From an uncultured Spartobacteria bacterium (GTDB lineage: Bacteria > Verrucomicrobiota > Verrucomicrobiia > Chthoniobacterales > Terrimicrobiaceae): a stretch of DNA of 64,000 nt. Positions within the stretch are counted from its first letter, which is position 1. Every line of letters starts with the position of its first letter. Shown in pieces: positions 19,009 to 28,200 of this stretch. The DNA is taken from contig CALFPA010000052.1 in NCBI GenBank assembly GCA_937919825.1, forward strand, positions 1 to 64,000. Reading direction: 5' to 3'. The notes beneath the pieces were generated by a model that was given only the letters and a program-made list of their open reading frames with translations, made no database searches and was not told the DNA's origin. The translations under genes and the position numbers were made by a program.

Positions 19009-19791
19009 CTATCTTAAGAAGGCGCGAGGTGAAGTCAATGTGGTCGGCGGGGAATCAAGAAACGCCGCGAGCTCCTCGGGAAGCTCGCTCCGCCACTCGA
19101 GCAGGGAGCCGTTCCACTCGAGCGCCAACCCTGCCGAGTGGAGGGCGTGGCGGGGCAGGTGGAGGCGCTCTGCCAGGGCGGGGGTCCAACCGGTTTGAAT
19201 AAACTCCAAGTAACAATCCTCGGAGGGCCCGTAGATTTTATCCCCGACGACGGGGCAGCCGGCATGGGAGGCGTGGACGCGGATTTGGTGGGTTCGGCCG
19301 GTGAGGGGTTTGGCTTCGACGAGCGAAAAAAGACCGAGCCGGTTTTCGAATTTTTCCAGAACACGAAACTCCGTCCGCGCCACCGCGCCGCTCGGGTGGA
19401 CCATCCGCTGGAGGTGGATTTTGGTCTCCAAAACCTCCCCCCGGCGGATGATCGGGGCGTTGATCGTAAAAGTCTCCTCCGCCGGATGGCCGGTGAGGAT
19501 CGCGCGGTAGGTTTTCTGGATTTTTCCCTCTTGCATCGCGATGGCGGCCTTCCGCGCGGCGGCCGATGTTTTGGCGACAAGGACCACGCCGCTTGTTTCG
19601 CGGTCGAGACGGTTGATGAGCGAGACTTGGCCGCTGTTGGCGATCTCGTAGGAGAGCAGTTCACGCAAGCCGTCCCACAGCGTCTTTGGTCCTCCCGGCT
19701 TGCTCGGGTGGACCAGGAGCCCCGCGGGTTTGTCCACGGCGAGCAGGTCGGCCGTTTCGCCGAGAACCCGGAACTCTGCTTGATCAGTCAT
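19009..19791 (-). CDS. RluA-family pseudouridine synthase
   Basis: 260-residue enzyme that isomerises uridine in RNA. The catalytic aspartate lies in INRLDRETSGVVLV; other family stretches are VDKPAGLLVHPS at the N-terminus, the KTYRAILTG strand, and AKPLTGRTHQIRVHASHAGCPVVGDKIYG. There is no N-terminal S4 domain, so this resembles RluA/TruC-type members rather than RluD; the target RNA cannot be told. The frame is open to 19836, but the ATG at 19791 starts at the domain and avoids overlap with the divergent ABC gene at 19819. Confidence 0.88.
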   Translation of the reverse strand: MTDQAEFRVLGETADLLAVDKPAGLLVHPSKPGGPKTLWDGLRELLSYEIANSGQVSLINRLDRETSGVVLVAKTSAAARKAAIAMQEGKIQKTYRAILTGHPAEETFTINAPIIRRGEVLETKIHLQRMVHPSGAVARTEFRVLEKFENRLGLFSLVEAKPLTGRTHQIRVHASHAGCPVVGDKIYGPSEDCYLEFIQTGWTPALAERLHLPRHALHSAGLALEWNGSLLEWRSELPEELAAFLDSPPTTLTSPRAFLR

Positions 19792-19818
19792 CGCTTCGCG
19801 GAAACACTCCCCGTCACC

Positions 19819-20508
19819 ATGATCGAACTCCGCCATCTCACGCGAACCTATTCCTCGGGCACTGGCGTGGTCCGCGCGCTCGACGATGTGTCGCTCGACC
19901 TCGCGCCGGGGGATTTTGCCACGATCACCGGTCCCAGCGGTTGCGGCAAAAGCACGCTGCTGAACCTCCTTGGCGGCCTCGACACGCCGACCTCGGGCGA
20001 GATCCGGGTGGATGGCCTCGAGCTACACCGCGCCGGCGAGCGGGAACTCACCCATTACCGCCGCCACACGCTCGGCATCGTGTTTCAATTTTTCAATCTC
20101 CTGCCTGCCATGACGGTTCGGGAAAATGTCGAACTCCCCCTGCTCCTGCGCGGGGATTCCCAAAAAAAGACCACCCCTCGCGTGGCGGAAATGCTCGATC
20201 TGGTTGGCATGTCCCACCGCGCGGGGCATTTCCCTCACCAGCTGAGCGGCGGCGAGATGCAACGCGTCGCCATCGCCCGCGCGCTTGCCGGGCGTCCCGC
20301 CCTGCTCCTCGCCGACGAACCGACCGGCAACCTCGACTCCGCCAACGCCGCCCATGTCTGCGAAACTTTCTCAAAGATTGCTTCCCAAAAAATTGCCACG
20401 CTGATTATTGTCACCCACAGCGATTCGGTGGCCGCTCTAGCCCCGGTGCGCATCCACATGATCGACGGAACCATCCTCTCCAAGCATGTCATCAATCATT
20501 CAACCTGA
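19819..20508 (+). CDS. ABC transporter ATP-binding protein, LolD/MacB type
   Basis: 229-residue ATPase with TGPSGCGKSTLLNLLGGLD (Walker A), the Q-loop in VFQFFNLLPAMTVRENVELPL, the signature LSGGEMQRVAIARAL, LLLADEPTGNLDSANA (Walker B) and the H-loop IVTHSD. This pattern is that of the LolD/MacB/FtsE group, which works with MacB-type permeases in lipoprotein release or export. No permease is adjacent, so the partner is unknown. The frame is open upstream, but the ATG at 19819 starts the domain (MIELRHLTRTY). Its end overlaps the cNMP-binding gene by 23 bases. Confidence 0.88.
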   Translation: MIELRHLTRTYSSGTGVVRALDDVSLDLAPGDFATITGPSGCGKSTLLNLLGGLDTPTSGEIRVDGLELHRAGERELTHYRRHTLGIVFQFFNLLPAMTVRENVELPLLLRGDSQKKTTPRVAEMLDLVGMSHRAGHFPHQLSGGEMQRVAIARALAGRPALLLADEPTGNLDSANAAHVCETFSKIASQKIATLIIVTHSDSVAALAPVRIHMIDGTILSKHVINHST

Positions 20509-20959
20509 CGACCCACGGCTTCAACAATTTGCACTTTTTTCAGGGCTCGGCCACGACGAGCTTTTGGCCCTCGTGCGCCTCACCGACACGGTGACTTTTT
20601 CTCAAGGCACCAAGATCATCCAAGCGGGCGAAGAAGGTCATTGTCTCTACCTGCTTCTTTCCGGCACTGCGGTCGTCCAAGCCCCCCCGCCGGATGGCAA
20701 AGTGGAGCTCGCGACGCTCAAAATCGGCGACTTTTTCGGCGAAATCTCCCTTGTCGATGAAGGCCCCCGCTCGGCAGATGTCATGGCGCTCGAGGATTGC
20801 GAACTCCTCCGCGTCACCCGCACCGCGATCGGCGTTCTGGCCGGCCTCCAACCCGCCGCCGCCGTCCAAATCCTCAGCTCGATCGGCCGCGAACTCGTCC
20901 AGCGCCTTCGCATTGCCAACCAGAAGTATCTTGACCTCCTGCACCGTCTGGCCCGCTAA
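20486..20959 (+). CDS. Cyclic nucleotide-binding (Crp-like sensor) domain protein
   Basis: 157 residues forming a single cNMP-binding beta-barrel: LFSGLGHDELLALV, then FSQGTKIIQAGEEGHCLYLLLSGTAVV, a phosphate-binding-cassette-like GDFFGEISLVDEGPRSADVMALEDCELLRV, and a C-terminal helix. The PBC has the GE and the Arg (RSADV) that hold the cyclic nucleotide phosphate in related proteins. No DNA-binding domain follows, so this is not a Crp-type regulator; it may sense a nucleotide and act through a partner. It overlaps the ABC ATPase gene by 23 bases and precedes lpxC-fabZ by 16 bases. Confidence 0.8.
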   Translation: MSSIIQPDDPRLQQFALFSGLGHDELLALVRLTDTVTFSQGTKIIQAGEEGHCLYLLLSGTAVVQAPPPDGKVELATLKIGDFFGEISLVDEGPRSADVMALEDCELLRVTRTAIGVLAGLQPAAAVQILSSIGRELVQRLRIANQKYLDLLHRLAR

Positions 20960-20975
20960 ACCACCCAATTCCATC

Positions 20976-22277
20976 GTGTCCAACCAACGCACCCTCGCAT
21001 CCTCCGCAAGCCTCACCGGAAGCGCCCTTCACACCGGCGAGAATGTCACTCTCACCATCCTGCCTGCGCCTGTGGGCCATGGGTTCAAATTCCAGCGCGT
21101 CGATCTCCCCGATGAACCAATCGTCGAAGCCGCCGCGATTCATGTGAAGACCGTCGAGCGGGCGACCACGCTCGTTCAGGGGGCGGTAAAAATCCACACC
21201 GTCGAGCATGTCATTTCCGCCCTCGTGGGCCTGGGGGTCGACAACGCCTTGATCCAGATGAACGCCAACGAGCCGCCGATCGGTGATGGCAGCGCCTCGG
21301 AGTATGTGGCCTTGATCAAAAAAGCCGGCATTGCCGAGCAGGACGCCCCCCGCCGTTTCCTCGATATCCGCGAACCGCTCACCGTGGAACTCAACGGCTC
21401 CACGCTCGTCATTCTACCCGACACGAAGTTCCGCGTTTCCTGCACCCAAGTCGGTCCCGAGGGGCGCTTCACCCAATTTCTCTCCGCCGAGATCACGCCC
21501 GAGTTTTACGAAAAGGAAATCGCCCCTGCGCGGACCTTTGTTTTTTACGAGGATGTGAAGCCTCTCATGGACAAAGGCCTCATCAAGGGAGGCAGCCTCG
21601 AAAACGCCATCGTCGCCCGCGGAGACAGCGTTCTCAGCAAGGAACCGCTCCGCTTTCCCGATGAATTCGTCCGCCACAAGATCCTCGACATCGTCGGTGA
21701 CCTCGCGCTTTGCGGGCGCTTCCTTCGCGCCCATGTCATCGCGATAAAGCCCGGCCACGGCATCAACACCGAAGCTGCTAAAAAACTCGCCGAAATCGTC
21801 GGAGCCGCCTCCTCCGTCGCGCCGCGCCCAGTCGCCGCGCCAGTTGGCGCGCTCGATATCAATGCCGTGATGAACATCCTCCCGCACCGCTATCCGTTCC
21901 TTATGGTCGATCGAATCGTGGAATTCGACGGCGGGCTCAAAGCCACCGGCGTCAAGGCCGTCACGATCAATGAGCCCTATTTCCAAGGCCACTTCCCCGG
22001 CCACCCTGTCATGCCCGGTGTGCTCCAACTCGAAGCCATGGCGCAAGTTTCCAGCATCGTCATGATGCGCCGCACCGAGAACGACGGGAAAATCGGCTAC
22101 TTCATGAGCGCGGACGAGGTGAAATTCCGCAAACCCGTCATGCCTGGCGACACGCTCTTCATCGAGTGCGAACTCACCAGCGCCAAGAAACGCCTCGGCA
22201 AGGCCTCCTGCCGTTGCCTCGTCAACGGCGAGGTGGTCTCCGAGGGAACCCTGCTTTTCGGCCTCGTCGACAAATGA
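20976..22277 (+). CDS. Bifunctional LpxC deacetylase / FabZ dehydratase
   Basis: 433-residue fusion. Residues about 1-285 are LpxC, the zinc enzyme committing UDP-acyl-GlcNAc to lipid A: KIHTVEHVISAL (zinc His), PPIGDGSASEYV, and DEFVRHKILDIVGDLAL plus KPGHGINTEAAKKL with the other zinc and catalytic residues. Residues about 290-433 are FabZ, the 3-hydroxyacyl-ACP dehydratase: INAVMNILPHRYPFLMVDR, FQGHFPGHPVMPGVLQLEAMAQ (catalytic His and Glu). The GTG at 20976 gives the normal LpxC N-terminus. This fusion is known from Bacteroidetes and other phyla. It overlaps lpxA by four bases. Confidence 0.93.
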   Translation: MSNQRTLASSASLTGSALHTGENVTLTILPAPVGHGFKFQRVDLPDEPIVEAAAIHVKTVERATTLVQGAVKIHTVEHVISALVGLGVDNALIQMNANEPPIGDGSASEYVALIKKAGIAEQDAPRRFLDIREPLTVELNGSTLVILPDTKFRVSCTQVGPEGRFTQFLSAEITPEFYEKEIAPARTFVFYEDVKPLMDKGLIKGGSLENAIVARGDSVLSKEPLRFPDEFVRHKILDIVGDLALCGRFLRAHVIAIKPGHGINTEAAKKLAEIVGAASSVAPRPVAAPVGALDINAVMNILPHRYPFLMVDRIVEFDGGLKATGVKAVTINEPYFQGHFPGHPVMPGVLQLEAMAQVSSIVMMRRTENDGKIGYFMSADEVKFRKPVMPGDTLFIECELTSAKKRLGKASCRCLVNGEVVSEGTLLFGLVDK

Positions 22278-23047
22278 CGCTCATCCACCCGAGTTCGGTC
22301 GTCGATCCATCGGCGGTGCTCCACGACGGCGTCGAGATTGGCCCCTTTTGCCACATCGGCCCGCAAGTTGAAATCGGCTCCGGCACGCGCCTCATCAGCC
22401 ATGTCTCGATCGCCGGCCCGACCAAAATCGGGGAGGGGAATTTGTTTTATCCCTACGGCTCGATCGGCCAGCGCTCGCAGGATTTGAAATACACCGCCGA
22501 GCCGACCTACCTCGAAATCGGAAACCAAAACACCTTCCGTGAATTCTGCACCGTCAACCGAGGCACCCTGCCGGGCACCAAGACGATCGTCGGCAGCCAT
22601 GGGAATTTCCTTGCCTACTCGCACATCGCGCATGATTGCGTGGTCGGCGACCATGTCATTTTCTCGAACAACGGCACACTCGCCGGCCATGTGATTGTTG
22701 AAGAGCATGCGATCATCGGCGGACTCTCCGGGATCCATCAATTCTGCCGCATCGGCCGCCACGCCATCGTCGGCGGTTGCACGAAGATCGTCCAGGATGT
22801 GCCGCCCTACATGATCGCCGATGGCAACCCCGCCGAAGTCCGTGGCGTGAACCAGGTCGGGCTCGAGCGTCGAGGATTTTCCCCCGAAGACACCCGCACC
22901 CTCCGCGAAGCCTACCGCCTCCTTTACCGGTCCAACATGAATGTGAAGCAGGCTTGCGAAAAAATCGCCGCCGAGCACTCCGGCCCCGAGTCGATCGCCC
23001 GCCTCCTCGAATTCATCGAGGCCAGCCAGCGCGGCATCATCCGGTAA
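22274..23047 (+). CDS. lpxA: Acyl-ACP--UDP-N-acetylglucosamine O-acyltransferase (LpxA)
   Basis: First enzyme of lipid A synthesis, adding a hydroxyacyl chain to UDP-GlcNAc. 257 residues forming a left-handed beta-helix of hexapeptide repeats (IHPSSVVDPSAVLHDGVEIGPFCHIGP), with SHIAHDCVVGDHVIFSNN carrying the catalytic His, and the helical C-terminus LREAYRLLYRSNMN. It starts in an ATGA overlap with lpxC-fabZ, so the three activities are coupled in one transcript. lpxD and lpxB are not present nearby. Confidence 0.94.
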   Translation: MTLIHPSSVVDPSAVLHDGVEIGPFCHIGPQVEIGSGTRLISHVSIAGPTKIGEGNLFYPYGSIGQRSQDLKYTAEPTYLEIGNQNTFREFCTVNRGTLPGTKTIVGSHGNFLAYSHIAHDCVVGDHVIFSNNGTLAGHVIVEEHAIIGGLSGIHQFCRIGRHAIVGGCTKIVQDVPPYMIADGNPAEVRGVNQVGLERRGFSPEDTRTLREAYRLLYRSNMNVKQACEKIAAEHSGPESIARLLEFIEASQRGIIR

Positions 23048-23054
23048 AAACACA

Positions 23055-23083
23055 TTGGCAGCCCCATCGCGAGTGTGGCAAAT
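23055..23083 (+). promoter_or_regulatory. Possible promoter of tRNA-Thr
   Basis: TTGGCA at 23055-23060 is followed after 17 bases by GCAAAT at 23078-23083, about 11 bases upstream of the tRNA. The -35 is good but the -10 is weak, so the tRNA may instead be read through from lpxA. Confidence 0.25.
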
Positions 23084-23094
23084 TCCAGCCTCTC

Positions 23095-23166
23095 GCCGAT
23101 GTAGCACAGTGGTAGTGCAATCGATTCGTAATCGATAGGTCACGAGTTCGAGTCTCGTCATCGGCT
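23095..23166 (+). tRNA. tRNA-Thr (anticodon CGT)
   Basis: A full cloverleaf folds from 23095: acceptor stem GCCGATG/CATCGGC, D-stem GCAC/GTGC, anticodon stem ATCGA/TCGAT with loop TTCGTAA (anticodon CGT, reading ACG), and T-stem ACGAG/CTCGT with loop TTCGAGT. The discriminator is T and no CCA is encoded. The overall pattern matches bacterial tRNA-Thr(CGT). It sits 47 bases after lpxA and just upstream of the methyltransferase gene. Confidence 0.96.
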
Positions 23167-23176
23167 CCCCTTCCCA

Positions 23177-23914
23177 ATGAGCACGAAGCCTTCTCTTTTC
23201 AACCCCTCGAATCTGCTCGGGCTTGTTTTAACGCTGGCTTTCCTTCTTTCATCCACGCCCGCCCGCGCTTGCTACAACCACGGTGCGGCGTCGTCTGATG
23301 GAACCGGGAAATTTTTTATGGGGCGGGAGATTTCGCAGGTCATGGGGCATGAGGGGATCGATTGGCTCGAACGCGACAACCGCGAGTCCGAGGAGGCACC
23401 GAGCCGCGCGGTGGCGGCCTTGGCGCTGAAGCCCACCGATGTGGTGGCCGATATCGGGGCGGGCTCGGGTTACCACGCGTTCCGTATCGCGCCGCTGGTC
23501 CCGCAGGGCCGGGTCGTGGCGGTCGATATCCAGCCCGAGATGCTGACCTTTCTTCAATCGCGCGCTGCGGAACTCGGCGTCAAAAATGTGGAGTCGCACC
23601 TCGGCGCGGTGGATGGCGCCAAACTCCCTCCCGACTCGATCGACCTCGCCCTCATGGTCGATGCCTACCACGAGTTTTCGCATCCCCAGGAAATGCTGGA
23701 ATCCCTGATGTCCGCCTTGCGTCCCGGAGGTCGGGTTGTCCTTTTGGAATACCGCGCGGAGGATCCGGCCGTTCCCATCAAGCCCCTCCACAAAATGACG
23801 GAGCGCCAGATTCGCCTCGAGTTGGAGTCCGTCGGATTTCGCTGGGTGGCCACGCACGACTTTCTCCCGTGGCAGCACATGGTGATTTTTGAAAAGCCAC
23901 CGATTTCCCCGTAA
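23177..23914 (+). CDS. Exported class I SAM-dependent methyltransferase-like protein
   Basis: 245 residues. A hydrophobic segment (about 12-26) followed by STPARA/C at 31-32 forms a probable Sec signal peptide; the Arg before the Cys makes a lipobox unlikely. The rest is a class I methyltransferase fold: VVADIGAGSGYHAFRIA (SAM-binding loop), VVAVDIQPEMLTF with the acidic residue, LALMVDAYHEFSHP and RPGGRVVLLEYRAED. SAM is not normally available outside the cytoplasm, so either the signal is a membrane anchor, or the export is real and the function unusual. Substrate unknown. A hairpin terminator lies about 100 bases downstream. Confidence 0.75.
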   Translation: MSTKPSLFNPSNLLGLVLTLAFLLSSTPARACYNHGAASSDGTGKFFMGREISQVMGHEGIDWLERDNRESEEAPSRAVAALALKPTDVVADIGAGSGYHAFRIAPLVPQGRVVAVDIQPEMLTFLQSRAAELGVKNVESHLGAVDGAKLPPDSIDLALMVDAYHEFSHPQEMLESLMSALRPGGRVVLLEYRAEDPAVPIKPLHKMTERQIRLELESVGFRWVATHDFLPWQHMVIFEKPPISP

Positions 23915-24010
23915 CCGCGCGTCATCGAAGTGGGGCCGAAAAATAATTTAAAAAAAAGTATTGCGCCCCGGAAGAGGGTGTGAGAGTTTGAATCCGTTCT
24001 GGGGGGAACA

Positions 24011-24052
24011 GCAGGCCGTCGTAACTTTCGTTGCGGCGGCCTGCAACTTTTA
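24011..24052 (+). terminator. Long stem-loop terminator-like structure
   Basis: A 15-bp stem (24011-24025 with 24030-24044, loop TTTC) ends in AACTTTTAT. Two pairs are G-U and would be A-C mismatches on the other strand, so the structure is made in plus-strand RNA. It can end the methyltransferase transcript or a short RNA of its own. It touches the convergent lipB stop. Confidence 0.65.
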
Positions 24053-24682
24053 TAGGGTTCGTGAATCGGTCAAATGATCGATTCGTTGCATAAACAAATC
24101 CACCATTTGTGCGAGGGCGTCTTCGAGCGCAATGTCCGCTCCGCTTTCATGACTGAGACTGGTCATTTCCACGCCGGTGAGGCCGCAGGGCGTGATGTGC
24201 GCGAAGGCTTGGGTGGACTCCTGGGTGATGTTGATGGCGAAGCCGTGCATCGAAATCCATTTTCGGACGCCGACGCCGAGCGAGGCGAGTTTGCGCAGGC
24301 CGACCCACACGCCGGTGAGGCCGTCGCGGTTTTGGGCGGTGACGCCGTAGCTCGCAGAAAGTTCGATCAGCAAATCCTCGAGAAATCTCAGGTAGCGGTG
24401 GAGGTCGCGACCGCGCTGAGTGAGGTCGAGGATCGGGTAGCCGACGAGTTGGCCGGGGCCGTGGAAGGTCGCTTGTCCGCCCCGGTTGGTTTCAAAAACA
24501 GGGTGGGGAAGGTTTGGGCGCAGGCTTGAGTGGTCGCGCGTGCGGCCGATGGTGTAAACTGGCTCGTGCTCGAGCAGGACGAGGGTTTCCTCTCCTCGGC
24601 CAGATTGCAGCTCGGCGACGAGGTTTTCCTGGAGTGCGAGGGCGGCCTCGAACGACATCCGGCCCGGAGTGAGGACTTTCAT
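24050..24682 (-). CDS. lipB: Lipoyl(octanoyl) transferase (LipB)
   Basis: Transfers octanoate from acyl carrier protein to lipoyl domains of enzymes such as pyruvate dehydrogenase. 210 residues with family motifs GGQATFHGPGQLVGYPILDL, the catalytic lysine in GLRKLASLGVGVRKWISMHGFAINI and the catalytic cysteine in ITPCGLTGVEMTSL. The frame is open well upstream through ruvC, but the ATG at 24682 gives the normal length and overlaps the ruvC stop by four bases (ATGA). No lipA follows in the window. Confidence 0.93.
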   Translation of the reverse strand: MKVLTPGRMSFEAALALQENLVAELQSGRGEETLVLLEHEPVYTIGRTRDHSSLRPNLPHPVFETNRGGQATFHGPGQLVGYPILDLTQRGRDLHRYLRFLEDLLIELSASYGVTAQNRDGLTGVWVGLRKLASLGVGVRKWISMHGFAINITQESTQAFAHITPCGLTGVEMTSLSHESGADIALEDALAQMVDLFMQRIDHLTDSRTL

Positions 24683-25173
24683 CGGAGCGCGGGAAATTTC
24701 GCGGTTTGAAAATGCGTAAGGCCGACGGCGATGGCGTCCGCGGCGTCGGGCGGGGGTGTGACCGTGAGGCCGAGAATCGAGCGAATCATGAAGGCGACTT
24801 GGGCTTTTTGCGCGCCGCCGCGTCCGACCACGGCCTGCTTCACGCGGCGCGGCGCGTATTCGTGGATGGGGAGGCCGTGGTGGGCGGCGGCCAGCAGAAC
24901 CGCTCCCCGAGCCGATCCGAGCGTGATGGCGGTCGGGAAACTCTGCACAAAAATGACGCTCTCCACGGCCATGGCGATCGGGTGGAACTGCTTGATCGCA
25001 TCGCCGAGTCGGGTGTGGATTTCGAGGAGGCAACCGGCTTGGGAGAGTTTGGGTGGGTTTTTGACCACATCAAAATGAAGGCAGCGCACCTTGCCGGCGT
25101 CGCGCGACAGGATGGCGAATCCGGTGCCGCGAAGCGACGGATCCACGGCCAGCAAAATTTCCTCGGAAGCCAT
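24679..25173 (-). CDS. ruvC: Crossover junction endodeoxyribonuclease (RuvC)
   Basis: Resolves Holliday junctions during recombination, with RuvAB. 164 residues from the ATG at 25173 (a GTG at 25182 would add three). The acidic catalytic residues are visible: LLAVDPSLRGTGFA (first Asp), MAVESVIF (Glu) and PDAADAIAVGL (two Asp). It overlaps lipB by four bases; ruvA and ruvB are not nearby. Start choice affects only three residues. Confidence 0.92.
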   Translation of the reverse strand: MASEEILLAVDPSLRGTGFAILSRDAGKVRCLHFDVVKNPPKLSQAGCLLEIHTRLGDAIKQFHPIAMAVESVIFVQSFPTAITLGSARGAVLLAAAHHGLPIHEYAPRRVKQAVVGRGGAQKAQVAFMIRSILGLTVTPPPDAADAIAVGLTHFQTAKFPALR

Positions 25174-25206
25174 GGCGCGCACTTTAGGGGAAAGCCCCCG
25201 CTCGGT

Positions 25207-25242
25207 GGAAGGATTGCCTTCCGTGGGTCTGGATTCTATAAA
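25207..25242 (+). promoter_or_regulatory. Sigma-70-type promoter of pyc with palindrome over the -35
   Basis: TTGCCT (25214-25219), a 17-base spacer and TATAAA (25237-25242) make a good housekeeping promoter 20 bases before the pyc ATG. A perfect inverted repeat GGAAGG-ATTG-CCTTCC (25207-25222) overlaps the -35 and could be a regulator site. Confidence 0.6.
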
Positions 25243-25262
25243 CCGAAGTCCCTTTTTCCCGT

Positions 25263-28200
25263 ATGAAACCCAAGACCACCTCCCCGGCTGTCTCTGTCGC
25301 CGGAAAAACCCTCCTCGTCGCCAACCGCAGCGAAATCGCCATCCGCGTTTTTCGTGCCGCCACCGAACTCGGTATGCGAACCGTCGCGATCTACGCGCAA
25401 GAAGATCGCTACACGATGCATCGCTTCAAGGCCGACGAGGCCTATGTCGTCGGCGAGGGCAAGGGGCCAGTCGGCGCGTATCTCGACATCGAGGGCATCA
25501 TCGCTTTGGCCCGCGAGCGCGGTGTGGACATGATCCATCCCGGCTACGGATTCCTCTCCGAAAACGCCGAGTTCGCGCGCGCCTGCGAGCGGGCGGGAAT
25601 TATTTTCGTCGGGCCGGATGTGAATTTGCTCGAAAATATGGGCGACAAAACCGCCGCCCGCACCCTCGCCCAAAAGCTGAATGTCCCCGTGCTTCCCGGC
25701 ACCGAAGATGCGGTGACCGAGCGAGCCGAGGCGTTGCGCATCGCGAAACAAATTGGGTTCCCGCTCATCATCAAAGCGGCCTTCGGCGGCGGTGGGCGCG
25801 GCATGCGGGTGGTCACGAAGCCCGAGGATTTGGCGCCGCTGCTCGACGAGGCGCAGGGCGAGGCTGGGCGGGCATTTGGAAATCCCGCAGTGTTTCTCGA
25901 AAAATACATCCCGCGCGCGAAGCACATCGAGGTGCAAATCCTCGGCGACCGCCACGGGAATGTCCTGCACCTCCACGAGCGCGATTGCTCGGTGCAGCGC
26001 CGCCACCAGAAAGTGGTCGAGATCGCGCCTTCCGTGGCGCTCGATCCCGGCATCCGGCGCGAACTTTGCGAGGCCTCGGTGCGCCTCGCGGCCGGCATCG
26101 GCTACAACAACGCGGGCACGATCGAGTTCCTCTACGATGTGGACAAAAAAGAGTGGTTCTTCATCGAAATGAACCCCCGCATTCAGGTCGAGCACACGGT
26201 CACCGAGCAGGTCACAGGCATCGACCTCGTGCGCTCCCAAATCCTCGTCGCCGCCGGCGCCTCGCTCCACGGTCCAGAGCTCGCGCTTCCGCAGCAGGAC
26301 GCGATTCCTTGCAACGGCTTCGCCATCCAATGCCGCATCACCACCGAGGATCCTGCGAACAAATTCATGCCGAATTACGGCAAGATCGTCACCTACCGCA
26401 GCGCGGCGGGATTCGGTGTGCGTCTCGACAGCGGCATGGGCACGACCGGCAGCGTGATCACGCCCTTCTACGACTCGCTTCTCACCAAAGTCACCACGAC
26501 CGGGCAGACCTTTCCGATGGCGATGCAACGCATGATCCGCGCGCTCCGGGAATTCCGCATCCGTGGCGTGAAGACGAACATTCCGTTTTTGGAAAATGTC
26601 ATCCTGAACCCCGAGTTTGCATCGGGCCAGGCGACGACCACGCTCATCGACACGACGCCGTCGTTGTTCGAGTTCAAGCCCCGCCGCGACCGCGCCTCGC
26701 GCCTGCTTTCCTTCCTCGCCGATGTGATTGTGAACGGCAACCCGCAGGCAAAAGGCCACCGCATCTCCGCGCCACTCGAGCCCGCGCGGCGTCCCGCCTA
26801 CGACGGCAAGCAGACGCCGCCGGCGGGAACGCGCCAGCTTTTGCTCGAGCTCGGACCCGAGAAATTCGCCGAGTGGACGCGCAAACAAAAGCGCCTGCTT
26901 TTCACCGACACCACCTTCCGCGACGCGCACCAATCGCTCCTCGCCACGCGCGTTCGCACCTACGACATGCTCGCCGTGGCCGACGCCGTGGCGCACCGCT
27001 CATCGGAGCTTTTCAGTCTGGAAATGTGGGGTGGGGCAACCTTTGACGCCTCGATGCGTTTTCTTTACGAGGATCCATGGGACCGCCTCCGCGAAATCCG
27101 CGAGCGTGTTCCGAATATTTGCTTCCAAATGCTCCTGCGCGGCTCGAACGCCGTCGGCTACTCGAATTACCCGCCAAATGTCGTCGCCGGTTTCATCAAA
27201 CACTCGGCCGAGTGCGGCATGGATATCTTCCGGATTTTCGATTCGCTGAATGACCTTCCGAACATGCGCGCCGCGATGGAGGCGGTGAGAAAACACACGC
27301 GCGGCATTTGCGAGGGCACGGTCTGCTATACCGGCGACATCCTCGACCCCAATCGCACGAAGTATTCGCTGAAATACTATATCGGCCTCGCGAAGGAGTT
27401 GGAGAAAATGGGGGCGCACATCCTCGCGGTGAAAGACATGGCCGGCCTGTGCCGTCCCTTTGCCGCCCGCGCTTTGATCAAGGCGCTGCGCGAGGAGGTT
27501 TCGCTGCCGGTTCATTTCCACACCCACGACACGAGCGGTGTGAATTCCGCCTCGCTCCTCATGGCCGCCGAGGCCGGGGTGGATGTGGTGGACGCCGCGA
27601 TTTCCTCGATGTCCGGTTCGACCTCGCAGCCGAATCTCAACAGCCTCGTCGCCGCGCTCCAAAACACGCCGCGCGACTCGGGCCTCGATCTCGACGCGCT
27701 CGAGGAATTTGCCGTTTACTGGGAGCAGGTTCGCTCGTTCTACGCTCCGTTCGACACCTCCCCGCGCACCGGCAGCGCCGAGGTTTATGTGCACGAGATG
27801 CCCGGCGGGCAGTTCACGAATCTCAAGGAGCAAGCCGCGAGCATGGGCATTTCCCACCGCTGGCCGGAGATCGCGCGTTGCTATGCCGAGGTGAACCAAC
27901 TCTTCGGAGACATCGTGAAAGTCACACCGTCCAGCAAGGTCGTCGGCGACATGGCGCTTTTCCTTTTCACGCGCGGTATCAAGCCTGCCGATGTCCTGAA
28001 TCTCGAGCCTGGCACCGCTTTCCCCGAGTCGGTGAAAGACATGCTCGCGGGAGGACTTGGCGAGCCGATGGGCGGCTGGCCGAAGAATCTCGTCGAGGTC
28101 GTGCTTGGAAAATCCAAGCCCGCCAAGGCGCGCGCGCCGAAGGTCGATCTCGACGAAGTTCGCGCCGAACTCGCCACGAAGCTCAAGCGCGAGCCGACCG

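Noticed and set aside
25236-26996. Long open frame on the minus strand opposite pyc
   Set aside because: Pyruvate carboxylase on the plus strand explains the region; the opposite frame has no recognisable motif and an Arg/His/Asp-rich shadow composition.
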